NCBI RefSeq assembly: GCF_019104725.1 | Contig: NZ_JAHRXF010000003.1 | Location: 1-64,000, forward strand | Reading direction: 5' to 3' | Length of the DNA stretch: 64,000 bases | Source of the DNA: Streptomyces corallincola | GTDB lineage: Bacteria; Actinomycetota; Actinomycetes; Streptomycetales; Streptomycetaceae | Part shown: positions 8,725 to 18,202 of the stretch, one piece after another | Position numbering within the stretch: position 1 is the first letter of the stretch | How the letters are laid out: every line of letters begins with the position of its first letter | The notes under the pieces: generated by a model | Told to the model about the DNA's origin: nothing | The model's database searches: none | Seen by the model: only the letters and a program-made list of their open reading frames with translations | Translations under genes and position numbers: made by a program

Positions 8725-10641
8725 GTGGGTGGTCATGACACCGAATCCCCCGCGAGTGCGCCCGTGAGTCTGTCTGTGAAGCCCGCTGCCGAACGTTCCG
8801 CCGTCCGGGTGCTGTTGCGGCTGTGGCCGTTCGTGCGGCCGGTGCGGGGGCGGTTGTTCACCGCCGCGGCCGTCGCCGTCGTCGCCTCCTGCGTGGGGCT
8901 GGTGATCCCGCTGGTGCTGAAATGGATGGTGGACGGCCCGGTCGCGCACCGGGACCCCGCCGGGGTGTGGCTCGGAGCGCTGTGGCTGCTGCTGCTCGGG
9001 GTCGCCGAGGCCGTGCTGTTCGGGGTGCGGCGCTGGCTGGTGGCCCGCCCGCTGTCCCGCGTCGAGGCCGACATGCGGGCCAGGCTCTACGGGCATCTGC
9101 AACGGCTGCCCGTCGCCTTCCACGACCGGTGGGCGTCGGGGCAGTTGCTGTCCCGCGGCACCACGGATCTGATGCTGCTGCGCATGTTCCTCGCGTTCCC
9201 GCTGACGTTCCTGCTGGTCAACGCGGTGACGATCCTCGTCGGCATGGCCATCATGCTGATGCAGGACTGGGTGCTGGGCCTGGTCGTCCTCGTCCCCGTG
9301 ATCCCCGTGATGTGGATGTGCGCGGTGTTCGAGCGGCGCTACGCCGAGGTCGCGCGGCGCGCCCAGGACCAGGTGGGCGACCTGACGACGGTGGTCGAGG
9401 AGAGCGTCCTCGGCATCCGCGTCATCAAGGGCTTCGGGCGGCACCGCAGCCAGGCCCGCGCCTTCCGGGACCTCTCCGTCTCGCTGCGCGGCACCGAACT
9501 CCGCAAGGCCCGGCTGCTCGCGGCGATCTGGGGCGTCATCGTCACACTCCCGGAGATCGCCATCGGCGCCACCCTGGTGCTCGGCGCGCTGCGTGTGGCC
9601 GACGGCGGCCTGTCGGCCGGAACCCTGGTCGCCTTCCTCAGCACCGCCCTCGCGCTGCGCTGGCCGGTGGACTCCATCGGCTTCCTCCTCGCCATGAGCC
9701 AGGAGGCGGCCACCGCGACGGAACGGTACTTCGAGGTGCTGGACGAGGAACCGGAGAGCGAGGCGCTGCCCCGGCAGGCGGACTCCGCCCCCGACTCCGC
9801 TTCCGGCGCCCCCGGCCCGGGCACCCCCAGCCCCGATCCCGCCGCCCCCGGTGCTTCCGGCGCCCCCGTCCGTGGGCTCCGCTTCGAGAACGTCACCTTC
9901 CGCTACCCCGACGCCGACCCCGCCTCCCCGCCCCTCCTCGACGGCGTGGACCTGCACATCCGCCCCGGCGAGTCGCTCGCCCTGGTCGGTGCCACCGGCA
10001 GCGGCAAGACCACCCTCACCGCGCTCGTGCCCCGGCTCCACGAGGTCACCGCCGGGCGCATCACCCTGGACGGCACCGACATCGCCGACCTGCCCCGCGA
10101 GGTACTGCGCGCCAAGGTGTCCGTCGCCTTCGAGGAACCCACCCTGTTCTCCGCGTCCGTCGGGGAGAACGTCCTGATGGGCGTCGCGGGCGAACCGGCC
10201 GACGGCGACCTGGACCGCGCCCTCGCCGTCGCCCAGGCCGACTTCGCGCACACCCTGCCCGAGGGCACCGCCACCCAGGTCGGTGAACAGGGGCTCAGCC
10301 TCTCCGGCGGCCAGCGGCAGCGTCTCGCGCTGGCCCGCGCGGTCGTCGGCAGACCCCCGTACCTCGTCCTCGACGACCCGCTGTCCGCGCTCGACGTGCA
10401 CACCGAGGCCGCCGTCGAGGCCGCGCTGCGGCAGGTCCTCGCGGACACCACCGCGCTGATCGTCGCCCACCGCCCGTCCACCGTGCTCCTCGCGGACCGC
10501 GTCGCCCTGCTCTCCGGCGGCCGGATCACCGCCGTCGGCACCCACCAGCAACTCCTGCGCACCAACGCGGAGTACGCCCACCTGATGTCCGGCGAGCGGG
10601 AGACGCCCGACGCCCGCGCCGACGAGGGGGCGCTGCGATGA
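8725..10641 (+). CDS. ABC exporter half-transporter, non-catalytic Walker B
   Basis: A 638-residue type IV ABC exporter half. The membrane domain covers about 40-330, followed by a Pro/Ala/Ser linker (350-380) and the ATPase domain. Walker A GATGSGKTT lies near 422 and the signature LSLSGGQRQR near 524. Walker B reads LVLDDPLSALD, with Asp in place of the catalytic Glu. The Q-loop region is AFEEPTLF, so the Gln is Glu. An Asp here marks the degenerate subunit of heterodimeric exporters. The start is GTG 8725; GTG 8764 is an alternative. The partner gene follows 73 bp downstream. Confidence 0.92.
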   Translation: MGGHDTESPASAPVSLSVKPAAERSAVRVLLRLWPFVRPVRGRLFTAAAVAVVASCVGLVIPLVLKWMVDGPVAHRDPAGVWLGALWLLLLGVAEAVLFGVRRWLVARPLSRVEADMRARLYGHLQRLPVAFHDRWASGQLLSRGTTDLMLLRMFLAFPLTFLLVNAVTILVGMAIMLMQDWVLGLVVLVPVIPVMWMCAVFERRYAEVARRAQDQVGDLTTVVEESVLGIRVIKGFGRHRSQARAFRDLSVSLRGTELRKARLLAAIWGVIVTLPEIAIGATLVLGALRVADGGLSAGTLVAFLSTALALRWPVDSIGFLLAMSQEAATATERYFEVLDEEPESEALPRQADSAPDSASGAPGPGTPSPDPAAPGASGAPVRGLRFENVTFRYPDADPASPPLLDGVDLHIRPGESLALVGATGSGKTTLTALVPRLHEVTAGRITLDGTDIADLPREVLRAKVSVAFEEPTLFSASVGENVLMGVAGEPADGDLDRALAVAQADFAHTLPEGTATQVGEQGLSLSGGQRQRLALARAVVGRPPYLVLDDPLSALDVHTEAAVEAALRQVLADTTALIVAHRPSTVLLADRVALLSGGRITAVGTHQQLLRTNAEYAHLMSGERETPDARADEGALR

Positions 10642-10714
10642 GCGCCCCGTTTACGCCCCACCCCGCCGGCCCTCCGGCGCGCGCCACCACCCGCACCGAC
10701 GAGGGAGTCCCCTG

Positions 10715-12622
10715 TTGAGCACCACCACCACCACCACCGGCACCGGGCAGCGCGACCCGGCCGAGCGCGAGAGCACCCCGGCCCGGAGCTCCGCCCCGCA
10801 GGACACCCCGCCCACTCCGAAGCCCCCCGCCGACGACGCCTTCACCGGCGACGACCTCCCCTCCCCGCCCGGCGCCACCCGGGCCCTGCTGCGCTCCCTG
10901 CTCGCGCCGATGAAGGCGCGGGTCGGCGTGACCACCCTGCTCCTGCTGCTCCAGCAGGCGGCCGTGCAGGCCGGGCCGCTGCTCGTGGCGTACACCATCG
11001 ACCGGGCGGTGCCCGCGTTCCGGCGGGACGACAGCGGGCCGCTGATCGCGGTCGCCGTCGGCTATCCGCTGTGCGCGCTGCTCAGCGGTGTGCTCCAGTA
11101 CGCCTTCATCCAGGCGTCCGCGCGCGTCAACCAGGACGTGCTGCTCGACCTGCGCGGCCGGATCTTCCGGCACGCGCAGGCGCTCAGCCTCGACTTCCAC
11201 GAGCGGTACACCTCCGGGCGGCTGATCTCCCGCTCCACCACCGACGTGGAGTCGCTGCGCGAACTCCTCGACGAGGGGCTCCAGGAACTCATCACGGTCG
11301 TCCTCTCGTTCGTCTACATCCTGGCGACGCTGCTCTGGCTCGACCTCTCCCTCGGCGCGGTCGCGGTCGCCTCGTTCGGCCCGCTGTATGTGCTGGTCCG
11401 GATGTACCAGCGGCGCGCGGGCCGGGTCTACGGCATCCGGTCCACCGCCATCGCCGCGGTGATCGTCAAGTTCGTGGAGACCGTCAACGGCATCCGCCCG
11501 GTGCGGGCGTTCCGCCGGGAGAAGGTCAACGAGAGGGAGTTCGCCGGGCTGAACCACAGCCACGAACGCACCAACGGCGACGCCCTGCTGGAGATGGCCC
11601 GGTACGTCGTGGGCTCCCGCCTGGTCGCCAACACCACGGTCGCCGCGATCGTCCTCTGGGGCGCCTACCGGGTGGCGTCCGGTTCCCTCGAACTCGGCGT
11701 CCTGGCCGCCGCCGTGCTGTATCTACGGCGTCTGTACGACCCCATCGACCGGCTCGGCATGTTCCTCAACTCCTACCAGTCCGCCGCCGCCTCGCTGGAG
11801 AAGGTGGCCGGGCTGCTGGCCCAGACCCCGTCCGTCCCGGAACCCGCACACCCCCGCGAACTCCCGCCCGCCCGTGGTGATCTGCCCGGCCGTGAGGTCG
11901 TCTTCGAGGACGTGCGGTTCGCCTACCGCACCGGCGGTGAGGTGCTGCCCCCGTTCGCGCTGACCCTGCCCGCCGGGCAGACCGTCGCCGTGGTCGGCGC
12001 CACCGGCGCGGGCAAGTCCACCCTCGCCAAACTCCTCGCCCGCTTCTACGACCCCACCGACGGGCGGGTCCTGCTGGACGGCGTGGATCTGCGCGACCTG
12101 TCCACGCCCGCACTGCGGCGCGGGGTGGTCATGGTGACCCAGGAGGCGTTCCTGTTCTCCGGCACCGTCGCGGACAACATCGCCATCGGCAGTCCCGACG
12201 CCGACCGCGCCGACGTCGAACGTGCCGCGAAGGCCATCGGCGCCCACGAGTTCATCAGCTCCCTGCCCGACGGCTACGACACCGACGTCCGCAAACGCGG
12301 TGGCCGCATCTCCGCCGGACAACGCCAACTCGTCGCCTTCGCACGGGCGTTGCTCGCCGACCCGGCCGTCCTCATCCTCGACGAGGCCACCAGCTCCCTG
12401 GACATCCCCGGCGAACGCGCCGTCCAGCACGCCATGTCCACCGTCCTCAAGGGCCGTACGGCCGTCGTCATCGCCCACCGTCTCTCCACCGTCGAGATCG
12501 CCGACCGCGTCCTCGTCATGGAACACGGCCACATCATCGAGGACGGCCACCCCGCCGAACTCATCGCGGGCACCGGCAAGTTCGCGGCCCTCCACCAGGC
12601 CTGGCGGGACAGCCTGGCGTGA
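10715..12622 (+). CDS. ABC exporter half-transporter, catalytic partner
   Basis: A 635-residue half-transporter. It has a Thr-rich, disordered first 60 residues, a six-helix domain (about 65-345) and an ATPase domain with Walker A GATGAGKST (about 428), Q-loop VTQEAFLF, Walker B ILDEATSSLD with its Glu, and the switch His in VIAHRLST. The signature is ISAGQ instead of LSGGQ. The intact Walker motifs here pair with the intact signature of the upstream protein to make the one hydrolytic site. The TTG start is chosen because GAGGGAG sits 8 bases before it. Confidence 0.93.
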   Translation: MSTTTTTTGTGQRDPAERESTPARSSAPQDTPPTPKPPADDAFTGDDLPSPPGATRALLRSLLAPMKARVGVTTLLLLLQQAAVQAGPLLVAYTIDRAVPAFRRDDSGPLIAVAVGYPLCALLSGVLQYAFIQASARVNQDVLLDLRGRIFRHAQALSLDFHERYTSGRLISRSTTDVESLRELLDEGLQELITVVLSFVYILATLLWLDLSLGAVAVASFGPLYVLVRMYQRRAGRVYGIRSTAIAAVIVKFVETVNGIRPVRAFRREKVNEREFAGLNHSHERTNGDALLEMARYVVGSRLVANTTVAAIVLWGAYRVASGSLELGVLAAAVLYLRRLYDPIDRLGMFLNSYQSAAASLEKVAGLLAQTPSVPEPAHPRELPPARGDLPGREVVFEDVRFAYRTGGEVLPPFALTLPAGQTVAVVGATGAGKSTLAKLLARFYDPTDGRVLLDGVDLRDLSTPALRRGVVMVTQEAFLFSGTVADNIAIGSPDADRADVERAAKAIGAHEFISSLPDGYDTDVRKRGGRISAGQRQLVAFARALLADPAVLILDEATSSLDIPGERAVQHAMSTVLKGRTAVVIAHRLSTVEIADRVLVMEHGHIIEDGHPAELIAGTGKFAALHQAWRDSLA

Positions 12623-12815
12623 CCCGGCCGCCCGGCCCGCCCTTCGGACGGACGACGCCCCTTGCGAAGCACGCCCCGGTGCCACCGGGTTTTTCGCCGA
12701 GGGCACCGCGCGGGTGCGGGTAGCCGGGCTCCCGGTGGGTACCTGCTTGCGGCGGCGCGTCGGCCACGGCTCGCCAGGGGGTGTTCGCCCCTCGACGCGG
12801 CGGGAGTGGAGAAGA

Positions 12816-14309
12816 ATGCGGCTTCGTGACGCGGCCCTGGGCACGGCCGCCCGGTGTTCCGTCGGCATCCTCGGCGGCCGGTACCGCCTCGACGGTGTCC
12901 TCGGCTCCGGCGGCGCGGCCGACGTCCACCGGGGATTCGATCTGCGGCTGCGGCGCCCCGTGGCGGTGAAGGTCTTCCGGCCCGGCACCGGCTTCGACGC
13001 CGAGGAGAACGTCCACGGCGAGGGGATGATCCTCGCCAGGCTCCACCACCCGGGCCTCGTCACCGCGTACGACGCGGGACGGCACAACGGCCGTGGGTTC
13101 CTGGTCATGCAGCTGATCGAGGGCGCCACGCTGAAGGAGCGCATCGCCCAGGGCGTGCTGTCCGTGCCGGAGACCGCCCGGCTCGGCGCGGACCTCGCCG
13201 ACGCGCTGGCGCACGCACACGAGGCGCGCGTCATCCACCGGGACGTCAAACCGTCCAACATCCTCCTCGATGCCGCCCGGCGGCCCTATCTGACGGACTT
13301 CGGCATCTCCCGCCTGCTGGACGCCACCACCCGCACAGCCACCGGAACCCTCGTGGGGACGGCCGCCTATCTCTCGCCCGAACAGGTCCTGGGCCGTCCC
13401 GTCGGCCGCGCATCCGACATCTACGCGCTGGGCCTCGTACTCCTCGAAGGTCTCACCGGCAGGCTGGAGTACGAGGGCGGTCCGCTCGAAGCGGCGATCG
13501 CGCGGCTGCACCGCCAGCCCGTGGTCCCCGCTCACCTGCCGCCGGAACTGGCCGGTCTCCTGCGGGACATGACGGCCCTGGAGGAAGCCGCCCGTCCGGC
13601 GGCGGGTGACTGCGCCCGCGTGCTCGCGCGGTACGACGACACCGGCGCGCGGCCCGCCGCCGAGCCGGTGGCGCTCCGGACTCCGGCGGTGCCCGGTTCC
13701 GACGGCCCGCCGACGCTGGACGGCACGCCCCACCAGCCGGTGCCCGGCGCGGTGCGGGCAGGGACGGGCGGTCCGTCCGCCCGAGGACGTGCCCGGACCG
13801 TCGGCGTGTGCACCGCACTCGCGGCCGTCATGGCGACGGCGTTCGTCGTCATGGATCACTCCACGGCGCACGTCGGCGGCCGGGACAAGGCGGAGGTCAC
13901 CAGCACTCCGGCTGCCGAGTCCGGCCGGGACGGCGCGGCGCGGAAGGGCGATACGGCAGCCAAGGCGGACACGGTTGGGCCGACCGGCCGTGACGGTGCG
14001 AACGGCGCCGGCGACGGCGCCGGGGACACCGGCGCCACGGACCGGCGCGGCGGCCGGACTCCGGCGCAACGGTCCGTCGGCGTGGTCACGGCCGACGGAC
14101 CCACGACGCTCCGTGGCGGGAGTACCGCCACCGGAATCGGCGAGACGCCCGCCAGGACCGCGCCGCGACCGCCGGGCCGGGCCACGGCGCCGAGGGCCGG
14201 GGACGGGCCGAGGACCGCGAACGGACCGGAAGCCGGGAAAAAACCGCAGCCCCCGAACGGGCCGAAGCCACCGAAACAGCCGGGAAAGGCCGGGAACCCG
14301 AAGCCCTGA
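12816..14309 (+). CDS. Membrane Ser/Thr protein kinase, PknB-like
   Basis: A 497-residue eukaryotic-type kinase. The catalytic domain (about 22-280) shows the glycine loop GSGGAADV, VAVKVF with the ATP Lys, the catalytic loop HRDVKPSNILL, DFGIS, a GTAAYLSPEQ activation-segment end, and SDIYALG. A single membrane helix (about 329-346) leads to a 150-residue outer tail that is disordered and rich in Thr, Gly, Pro and Lys, ending in KPPKQPGKAGNPKP. No PASTA repeats are seen, so the ligand is not obvious. GGAGTGGAGAAG precedes ATG 12816. The 194 bp upstream holds no gene. Confidence 0.93.
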   Translation: MRLRDAALGTAARCSVGILGGRYRLDGVLGSGGAADVHRGFDLRLRRPVAVKVFRPGTGFDAEENVHGEGMILARLHHPGLVTAYDAGRHNGRGFLVMQLIEGATLKERIAQGVLSVPETARLGADLADALAHAHEARVIHRDVKPSNILLDAARRPYLTDFGISRLLDATTRTATGTLVGTAAYLSPEQVLGRPVGRASDIYALGLVLLEGLTGRLEYEGGPLEAAIARLHRQPVVPAHLPPELAGLLRDMTALEEAARPAAGDCARVLARYDDTGARPAAEPVALRTPAVPGSDGPPTLDGTPHQPVPGAVRAGTGGPSARGRARTVGVCTALAAVMATAFVVMDHSTAHVGGRDKAEVTSTPAAESGRDGAARKGDTAAKADTVGPTGRDGANGAGDGAGDTGATDRRGGRTPAQRSVGVVTADGPTTLRGGSTATGIGETPARTAPRPPGRATAPRAGDGPRTANGPEAGKKPQPPNGPKPPKQPGKAGNPKP

Positions 14310-14740
14310 GCCGCCTCGGCGGGCCGTACGCGCACCCCCGCGTGCGCCGTGCCGAAAGGCGGCCCAGCGCCGCGCACGGGGCGGGAAGTCGGTTCGACGT
14401 GTCCACGCCGCCGCGATATGGTGCGGGACCGTTCCCCGTGACCGTCGGCCGTGTCGAGTCGGCGGCCTCCCGGCGAAGACCGGTCACCCAGCAGGAGAGA
14501 GCGTGCGCATGCCCAGGGCGATCAGCGCCGCCGCCTGCCCGCCGTGATCGTCCCCGGCCGGAACGCGCCGTGATCCCCGGCCGCCGGGAAGGCGCGCCGG
14601 TCCCCGGCTCGTGACCGCCGCCGCCCCGTGACCTCGGCCCGCCGCGTGCGGGCCTCGCGGAGGACCGTCCCAGGACCTCCGTCCCCCACCGCACGCCCCC
14701 ACCAGGCACGGGTGTGCCCGAGCACGACAGGTAACCGCTC
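14310..14740. other. 431-bp intergenic region, no gene recognised
   Basis: It begins with a small inverted repeat (GCGCAC / GTGCGC near 14330-14350) that could end the kinase transcript. Reading frames here have irregular third-position composition and match nothing I know. The stretch near 14560-14630 has loosely repeated CCCCGGCCG units. Confidence 0.5.
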
Positions 14741-16249
14741 TTGCGTACGTCCGCAGTGTCCCCGGCCGCTTGGCTGCGGCGCGGCCCGAAGTCCGACTGG
14801 CTGAAAGACCCGAAGGTCTGGCGTACCGAGGTCCTGGCGGGCCTCGTCGTGGCGCTCGCGCTGATCCCCGAGGCCATCTCGTTCTCGGTCATCGCGGGGG
14901 TCGATCCGGCCATCGGCCTGTTCACCTCGTTCACGATGGCCGTGACGATCTCGGTCGTCGGCGGACGCCGCGCCATGATCTCCGCCGCGACCGGCGCCGT
15001 CGCTCTCGTCACCGCGCCCCTGAACCGTGAGCACGGCTTCGGCTACCTGGTCGCCGCCGTCATCCTGGCCGGCGTCTTCCAGGTCGTCCTCGGCGCGGCC
15101 GGGGTCGCCAGGCTGATGCGGTTCGTGCCGCGCAGCGTGATGGTCGGGTTCGTCAACGCGCTCGCCATCCTGATCTTCATGGCACAGGTGCCGGAGATGC
15201 GCGACGTGCCCTGGGCCGTCTACCCGCTGATCGTCGGCGGGCTCGCGCTGATGGTGTTCTTCCCGAAGGTCACCAAAGTGGTCCCGGCACCGCTGGTCTC
15301 CATCGTCGTCCTGACCGTGATCACGGTCGCGGCCGGGATCACCGTGCCCACCGTCGGGGACAAGGGCACCCTGCCGTCCTCGCTGCCCACCCCCGGCCTG
15401 CCCGACGTGCCCTTCACCCTCGACACGCTGACCACCGTCGCGCCGTACGCGCTCGCCATGTCGCTGGTCGGCCTGATGGAGTCGCTGATGACCGCGAAGC
15501 TCGTCGATGACATCACCGACACCCGCTCCGACAAGACCCGGGAGTCCGTCGGGCAGGGCATCGCCAACATCGTCACCGGCTTCTTCGGCGGTATGGGCGG
15601 CTGCGCCATGATCGGCCAGACCATGATCAACGTACGGGTGTCGGGCGCGCGGACACGGCTCTCGACGTTCCTGGCGGGTGCGTTCCTCCTGGTGCTGTGC
15701 GTCGTCTTCGGGCCCGCCGTCTCCGACATCCCGATGGCCGGGCTCGTCGCCGTGATGGTGATGGTGTCGTTCGCCACCTTCGACTGGCACTCCGTCGCCC
15801 CGAAGACGCTCAGGCGCATGCCGGCCGGGGAGGTCACCGTCATGGTGCTCACCGTCGCCGTCGTGGTCGCCACCCACAACCTCGCCATCGGTGTGGTCGT
15901 CGGCACCATCACCGCCATGATCGTCTTCGCCCGGCGCGTCGCCCACCTCGCCGAGGTCACCAGGGTCGCCGGCCCCGACGCGGACACGGTCGTCTACCGG
16001 GTCACGGGTGAGCTCTTCTTCGCCTCCTCCAACGACCTCGTCACACAATTCGCCTACGCCACCGACCCGGAGAAGGTCGTCATCGACCTGTCCGCCACCC
16101 ACATCTGGGACGCCTCCTCCGTGGCCGCCCTGGACGCGATCGAGACCAAGTACGCCCGGCGCGGCAAGAACGTCGAGATCACCGGCCTGAACAGGCCGAG
16201 TGCCCTGATCCACGAAAAGCTCAGCGGTGAACTCGCGGGGAGCCACTGA
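14741..16249 (+). CDS. SulP-family anion transporter with STAS domain
   Basis: A 502-residue membrane carrier of the SulP/SLC26 family, which moves sulfate, bicarbonate or other anions, usually with Na+ or H+. Family marks are VALALIPEAISFSVIAGVDP in the first helices, the ISAATGAVALVTAP segment, and ten or more hydrophobic segments to about 400. The cytosolic STAS domain (about 410-500) contains VVIDLSATHIWDASSVAALD. Bicarbonate and sulfate cannot be told apart from sequence alone. The TTG start at 14741 follows ACAGG. A small gene begins 15 bp after the stop and may be co-transcribed. Confidence 0.93.
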   Translation: MRTSAVSPAAWLRRGPKSDWLKDPKVWRTEVLAGLVVALALIPEAISFSVIAGVDPAIGLFTSFTMAVTISVVGGRRAMISAATGAVALVTAPLNREHGFGYLVAAVILAGVFQVVLGAAGVARLMRFVPRSVMVGFVNALAILIFMAQVPEMRDVPWAVYPLIVGGLALMVFFPKVTKVVPAPLVSIVVLTVITVAAGITVPTVGDKGTLPSSLPTPGLPDVPFTLDTLTTVAPYALAMSLVGLMESLMTAKLVDDITDTRSDKTRESVGQGIANIVTGFFGGMGGCAMIGQTMINVRVSGARTRLSTFLAGAFLLVLCVVFGPAVSDIPMAGLVAVMVMVSFATFDWHSVAPKTLRRMPAGEVTVMVLTVAVVVATHNLAIGVVVGTITAMIVFARRVAHLAEVTRVAGPDADTVVYRVTGELFFASSNDLVTQFAYATDPEKVVIDLSATHIWDASSVAALDAIETKYARRGKNVEITGLNRPSALIHEKLSGELAGSH

Positions 16250-16263
16250 CCGGAAGCTTAGGG

Positions 16264-16506
16264 ATGCGCGAATGGGGAACCCCGCGTTGTATGGCAGATT
16301 CCGAGAAGGACAAGAAGCCGGGCGCATCCCACGCCGAGGGTTCCCAGCCGAGTGTGCGTCCCGGTTCCGACCAGCCCCAGACGATCACCGGGCCGACGCC
16401 GCCCGTGGCGCAGACCACGGGTCCGCCCACCCCCGACGAACTGGCCGACGACGACACCGACGCGGAGTCGTCCCGCCCGGACGGGGAGCGCGGCACCAGG
16501 GACTGA
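16264..16506 (+). CDS. Small disordered hypothetical protein
   Basis: An 80-residue hydrophilic protein, rich in Pro, Asp, Ser and Glu, with no recognisable domain, membrane segment or signal peptide. GGAAG stands 8 bases before ATG 16264; an internal ATG at 16291 (MADSEKDKKP) could be the true start. Third positions are G/C-biased, which supports coding. It follows the SulP gene by 15 bp, and nothing shows a function. Confidence 0.55.
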   Translation: MREWGTPRCMADSEKDKKPGASHAEGSQPSVRPGSDQPQTITGPTPPVAQTTGPPTPDELADDDTDAESSRPDGERGTRD

Positions 16507-16562
16507 CGCGGGCCACCGGGCAGTGACCCGCGGGGGCGTGTCACGCACGTGAGCGCCGTTGC

Positions 16563-17078
16563 TCAGATCGCCCAGCCGAGCGGATGCGGGTCGGGCGTGT
16601 CCGCCGTGGCGGCGGGCGGCTCACCGCCCGCCTCGTTGAAGGCGTTCAGGGCTTCGACGAGTGCCAGCCGCTCCGTCGGGCGCAGGAGCTCCACGATGGC
16701 GGCGATCTCCGACCGGCGCCGCGCCGTGACGTGCTCCACGGTGCGACGGCCCTCCTCCGTGAGCAGGAGCAGGGTCTCGCGCCGGTTGTCCGGGTTGCCC
16801 TTCCGCTCGGCGAGCCCCGCCGCGATCAGCCGGTCCACCATGCGCATGGCGGTTGACGGCGCGACCTGGAGCAGATCGGCGAGGGCCACCAGCTTCGTCG
16901 CACCCCGAGTGGCCAGCACGACCAGCATCCGGAACTGCGGGAGCGTCACCCGCTCCTCCGTACCGGCCAGGGACCGGGCGGACACGGCCACCAGCAGCCT
17001 GGAAGCGGTCAGCACCGCACGGGTGACCGCGTCCACGTCGTCCATCGCCCCCGGAACGGGGGAATCTCGCTCGGGCAT
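16563..17078 (-). CDS. MarR-family transcriptional regulator
   Basis: A 171-residue winged-helix repressor. The core (about 25-140) has the DNA-binding stretch TKLVALADLLQVAPSTAMRM, then VDRLIAAGLAERKGNPDNRR with the wing Asp-Arg motif, and a C-terminal dimerisation helix. Members bind inverted repeats and often respond to small aromatic ligands or oxidants. It is transcribed away from the ClC gene, with the SpoIIE-type phosphatase gene upstream on the same strand. A TTGCAT/ATGCAA palindrome lies upstream of the ClC gene and is a candidate site, though nothing links the two directly. Confidence 0.92.
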   Translation of the reverse strand: MPERDSPVPGAMDDVDAVTRAVLTASRLLVAVSARSLAGTEERVTLPQFRMLVVLATRGATKLVALADLLQVAPSTAMRMVDRLIAAGLAERKGNPDNRRETLLLLTEEGRRTVEHVTARRRSEIAAIVELLRPTERLALVEALNAFNEAGGEPPAATADTPDPHPLGWAI

Positions 17079-17113
17079 GATTCCTTTCTACCGCGTCCGC
17101 GCCCCCGGCCCGC

Positions 17114-18202
17114 TCACACGTCCGGTTCCGCGCTCTCACCGGCCGGTCGGTGGTAGCGGAGCAACAGCATCGCGGCGTCGTCGTGGACCGGTCCGGCGGC
17201 GTGCCGCACCAGGTCGGCGCGCAGACCCTCCAGCGCCCGGTCCGCGTCTGCCTCCCTGAGCAGGGGAGCCTGTGCCCCGAGCGGGTAGAACGAACCGCTC
17301 GCGTCCCTGGTCTCCGTGACGCCGTCGGTGTAAAGCAGCATCTGGTCGCCGGGCGCGAAGGCGACCCGGTGGGCCAGCGGGCCCTCGGTGCCGTGCAGGC
17401 CGAGGCCGAGCGGCAACGCGTAGCGGGGTGGCCGGGGGAACTCGACGGAGCCGTCGTCGCGGACCAGCATCGGGCTGGGATGCCCGTAGTTGAGGATCAG
17501 GGCCTCGTGGTCCGCCCCGATTTCGGCGAGCACGGCGGTGACGAACCGCTCACCCTCCAGCTCCCGGCTCACGCTCCGCTCCAGGCGCTCGCCCAGCCCG
17601 AGCAGGTCGGGTGCGTCGTGGGCCGCTTCCCGGAACGCGCCCAGCACCACGGCGGCGGCCTCCACGGCGGCCAGCCCCTTGCCCTGGACGTCGCCCACGA
17701 TCACACGAACGCCGTGGGGCGAGGCGACGACCTCGTAGAGATCGCCGCCGATGCGGGCCTCGGCCACGGCCGAGGTGTACGACACCGCCGCCCGCAGCGG
17801 TCCGGCGGTCCGCGGCACCGGCCGCAGCAGCACCCGCTGGGCGACCTCCGCGATCGACCGGACCCTGGCCAGCTCCACCTCCCGGCGTGAACGCATCACG
17901 GCGGCAGCGATGCCGGCGGCGGTGACACCCGCCACCGACGCCATCGCCGTGAAGCCGCGCCGCTCCTCGAACAGGCCGTCGTACAGGCCCAGTCCCACAC
18001 ACAGTGCCAGGGCCACGCCGCCGAAGACCGCGGTGCGCCGCCATCCGCCGACCAGTCCGGAGAACGCCGGGCCGAGCGAGATGAGCGGGAGAAAACCCAC
18101 CCCGGGCCCGGCCACGACATCGGCGGCGGACGCCACGGTCATGGCCGCCACCGGAATCCAGGACAGCGCCGCGGGCCCGGAAGCCGGTCGCCGTTCGCCC
18201 AC
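17114..18202 (-). CDS. Membrane SpoIIE/PP2C-type protein phosphatase
   Basis: A 362-residue protein with an N-terminal membrane region of about four helices (roughly 10-100), a short linker, and a PPM/SpoIIE phosphatase domain. Metal-binding motifs are visible: IGGDLYEV, GDVQGKG, LLLYTDGVTE and the closing HDDAAML. Such enzymes dephosphorylate anti-sigma-factor antagonists in partner-switching pathways. GTG 18202 was chosen because AGAGGGGGAC stands just upstream; a TTG at 18232 would add ten residues. No anti-sigma gene is adjacent, although an RsbW-like ATPase occurs at 26.7 kb. Confidence 0.92.
   Translation of the reverse strand: MGERRPASGPAALSWIPVAAMTVASAADVVAGPGVGFLPLISLGPAFSGLVGGWRRTAVFGGVALALCVGLGLYDGLFEERRGFTAMASVAGVTAAGIAAAVMRSRREVELARVRSIAEVAQRVLLRPVPRTAGPLRAAVSYTSAVAEARIGGDLYEVVASPHGVRVIVGDVQGKGLAAVEAAAVVLGAFREAAHDAPDLLGLGERLERSVSRELEGERFVTAVLAEIGADHEALILNYGHPSPMLVRDDGSVEFPRPPRYALPLGLGLHGTEGPLAHRVAFAPGDQMLLYTDGVTETRDASGSFYPLGAQAPLLREADADRALEGLRADLVRHAAGPVHDDAAMLLLRYHRPAGESAEPDV

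Noticed and set aside
14342..14614. A 90-residue frame in the gap before the SulP gene
   Set aside because: Third-position composition is irregular, there is no ribosome site, and the translation is Arg/Pro-rich as in chance frames of GC-rich DNA.
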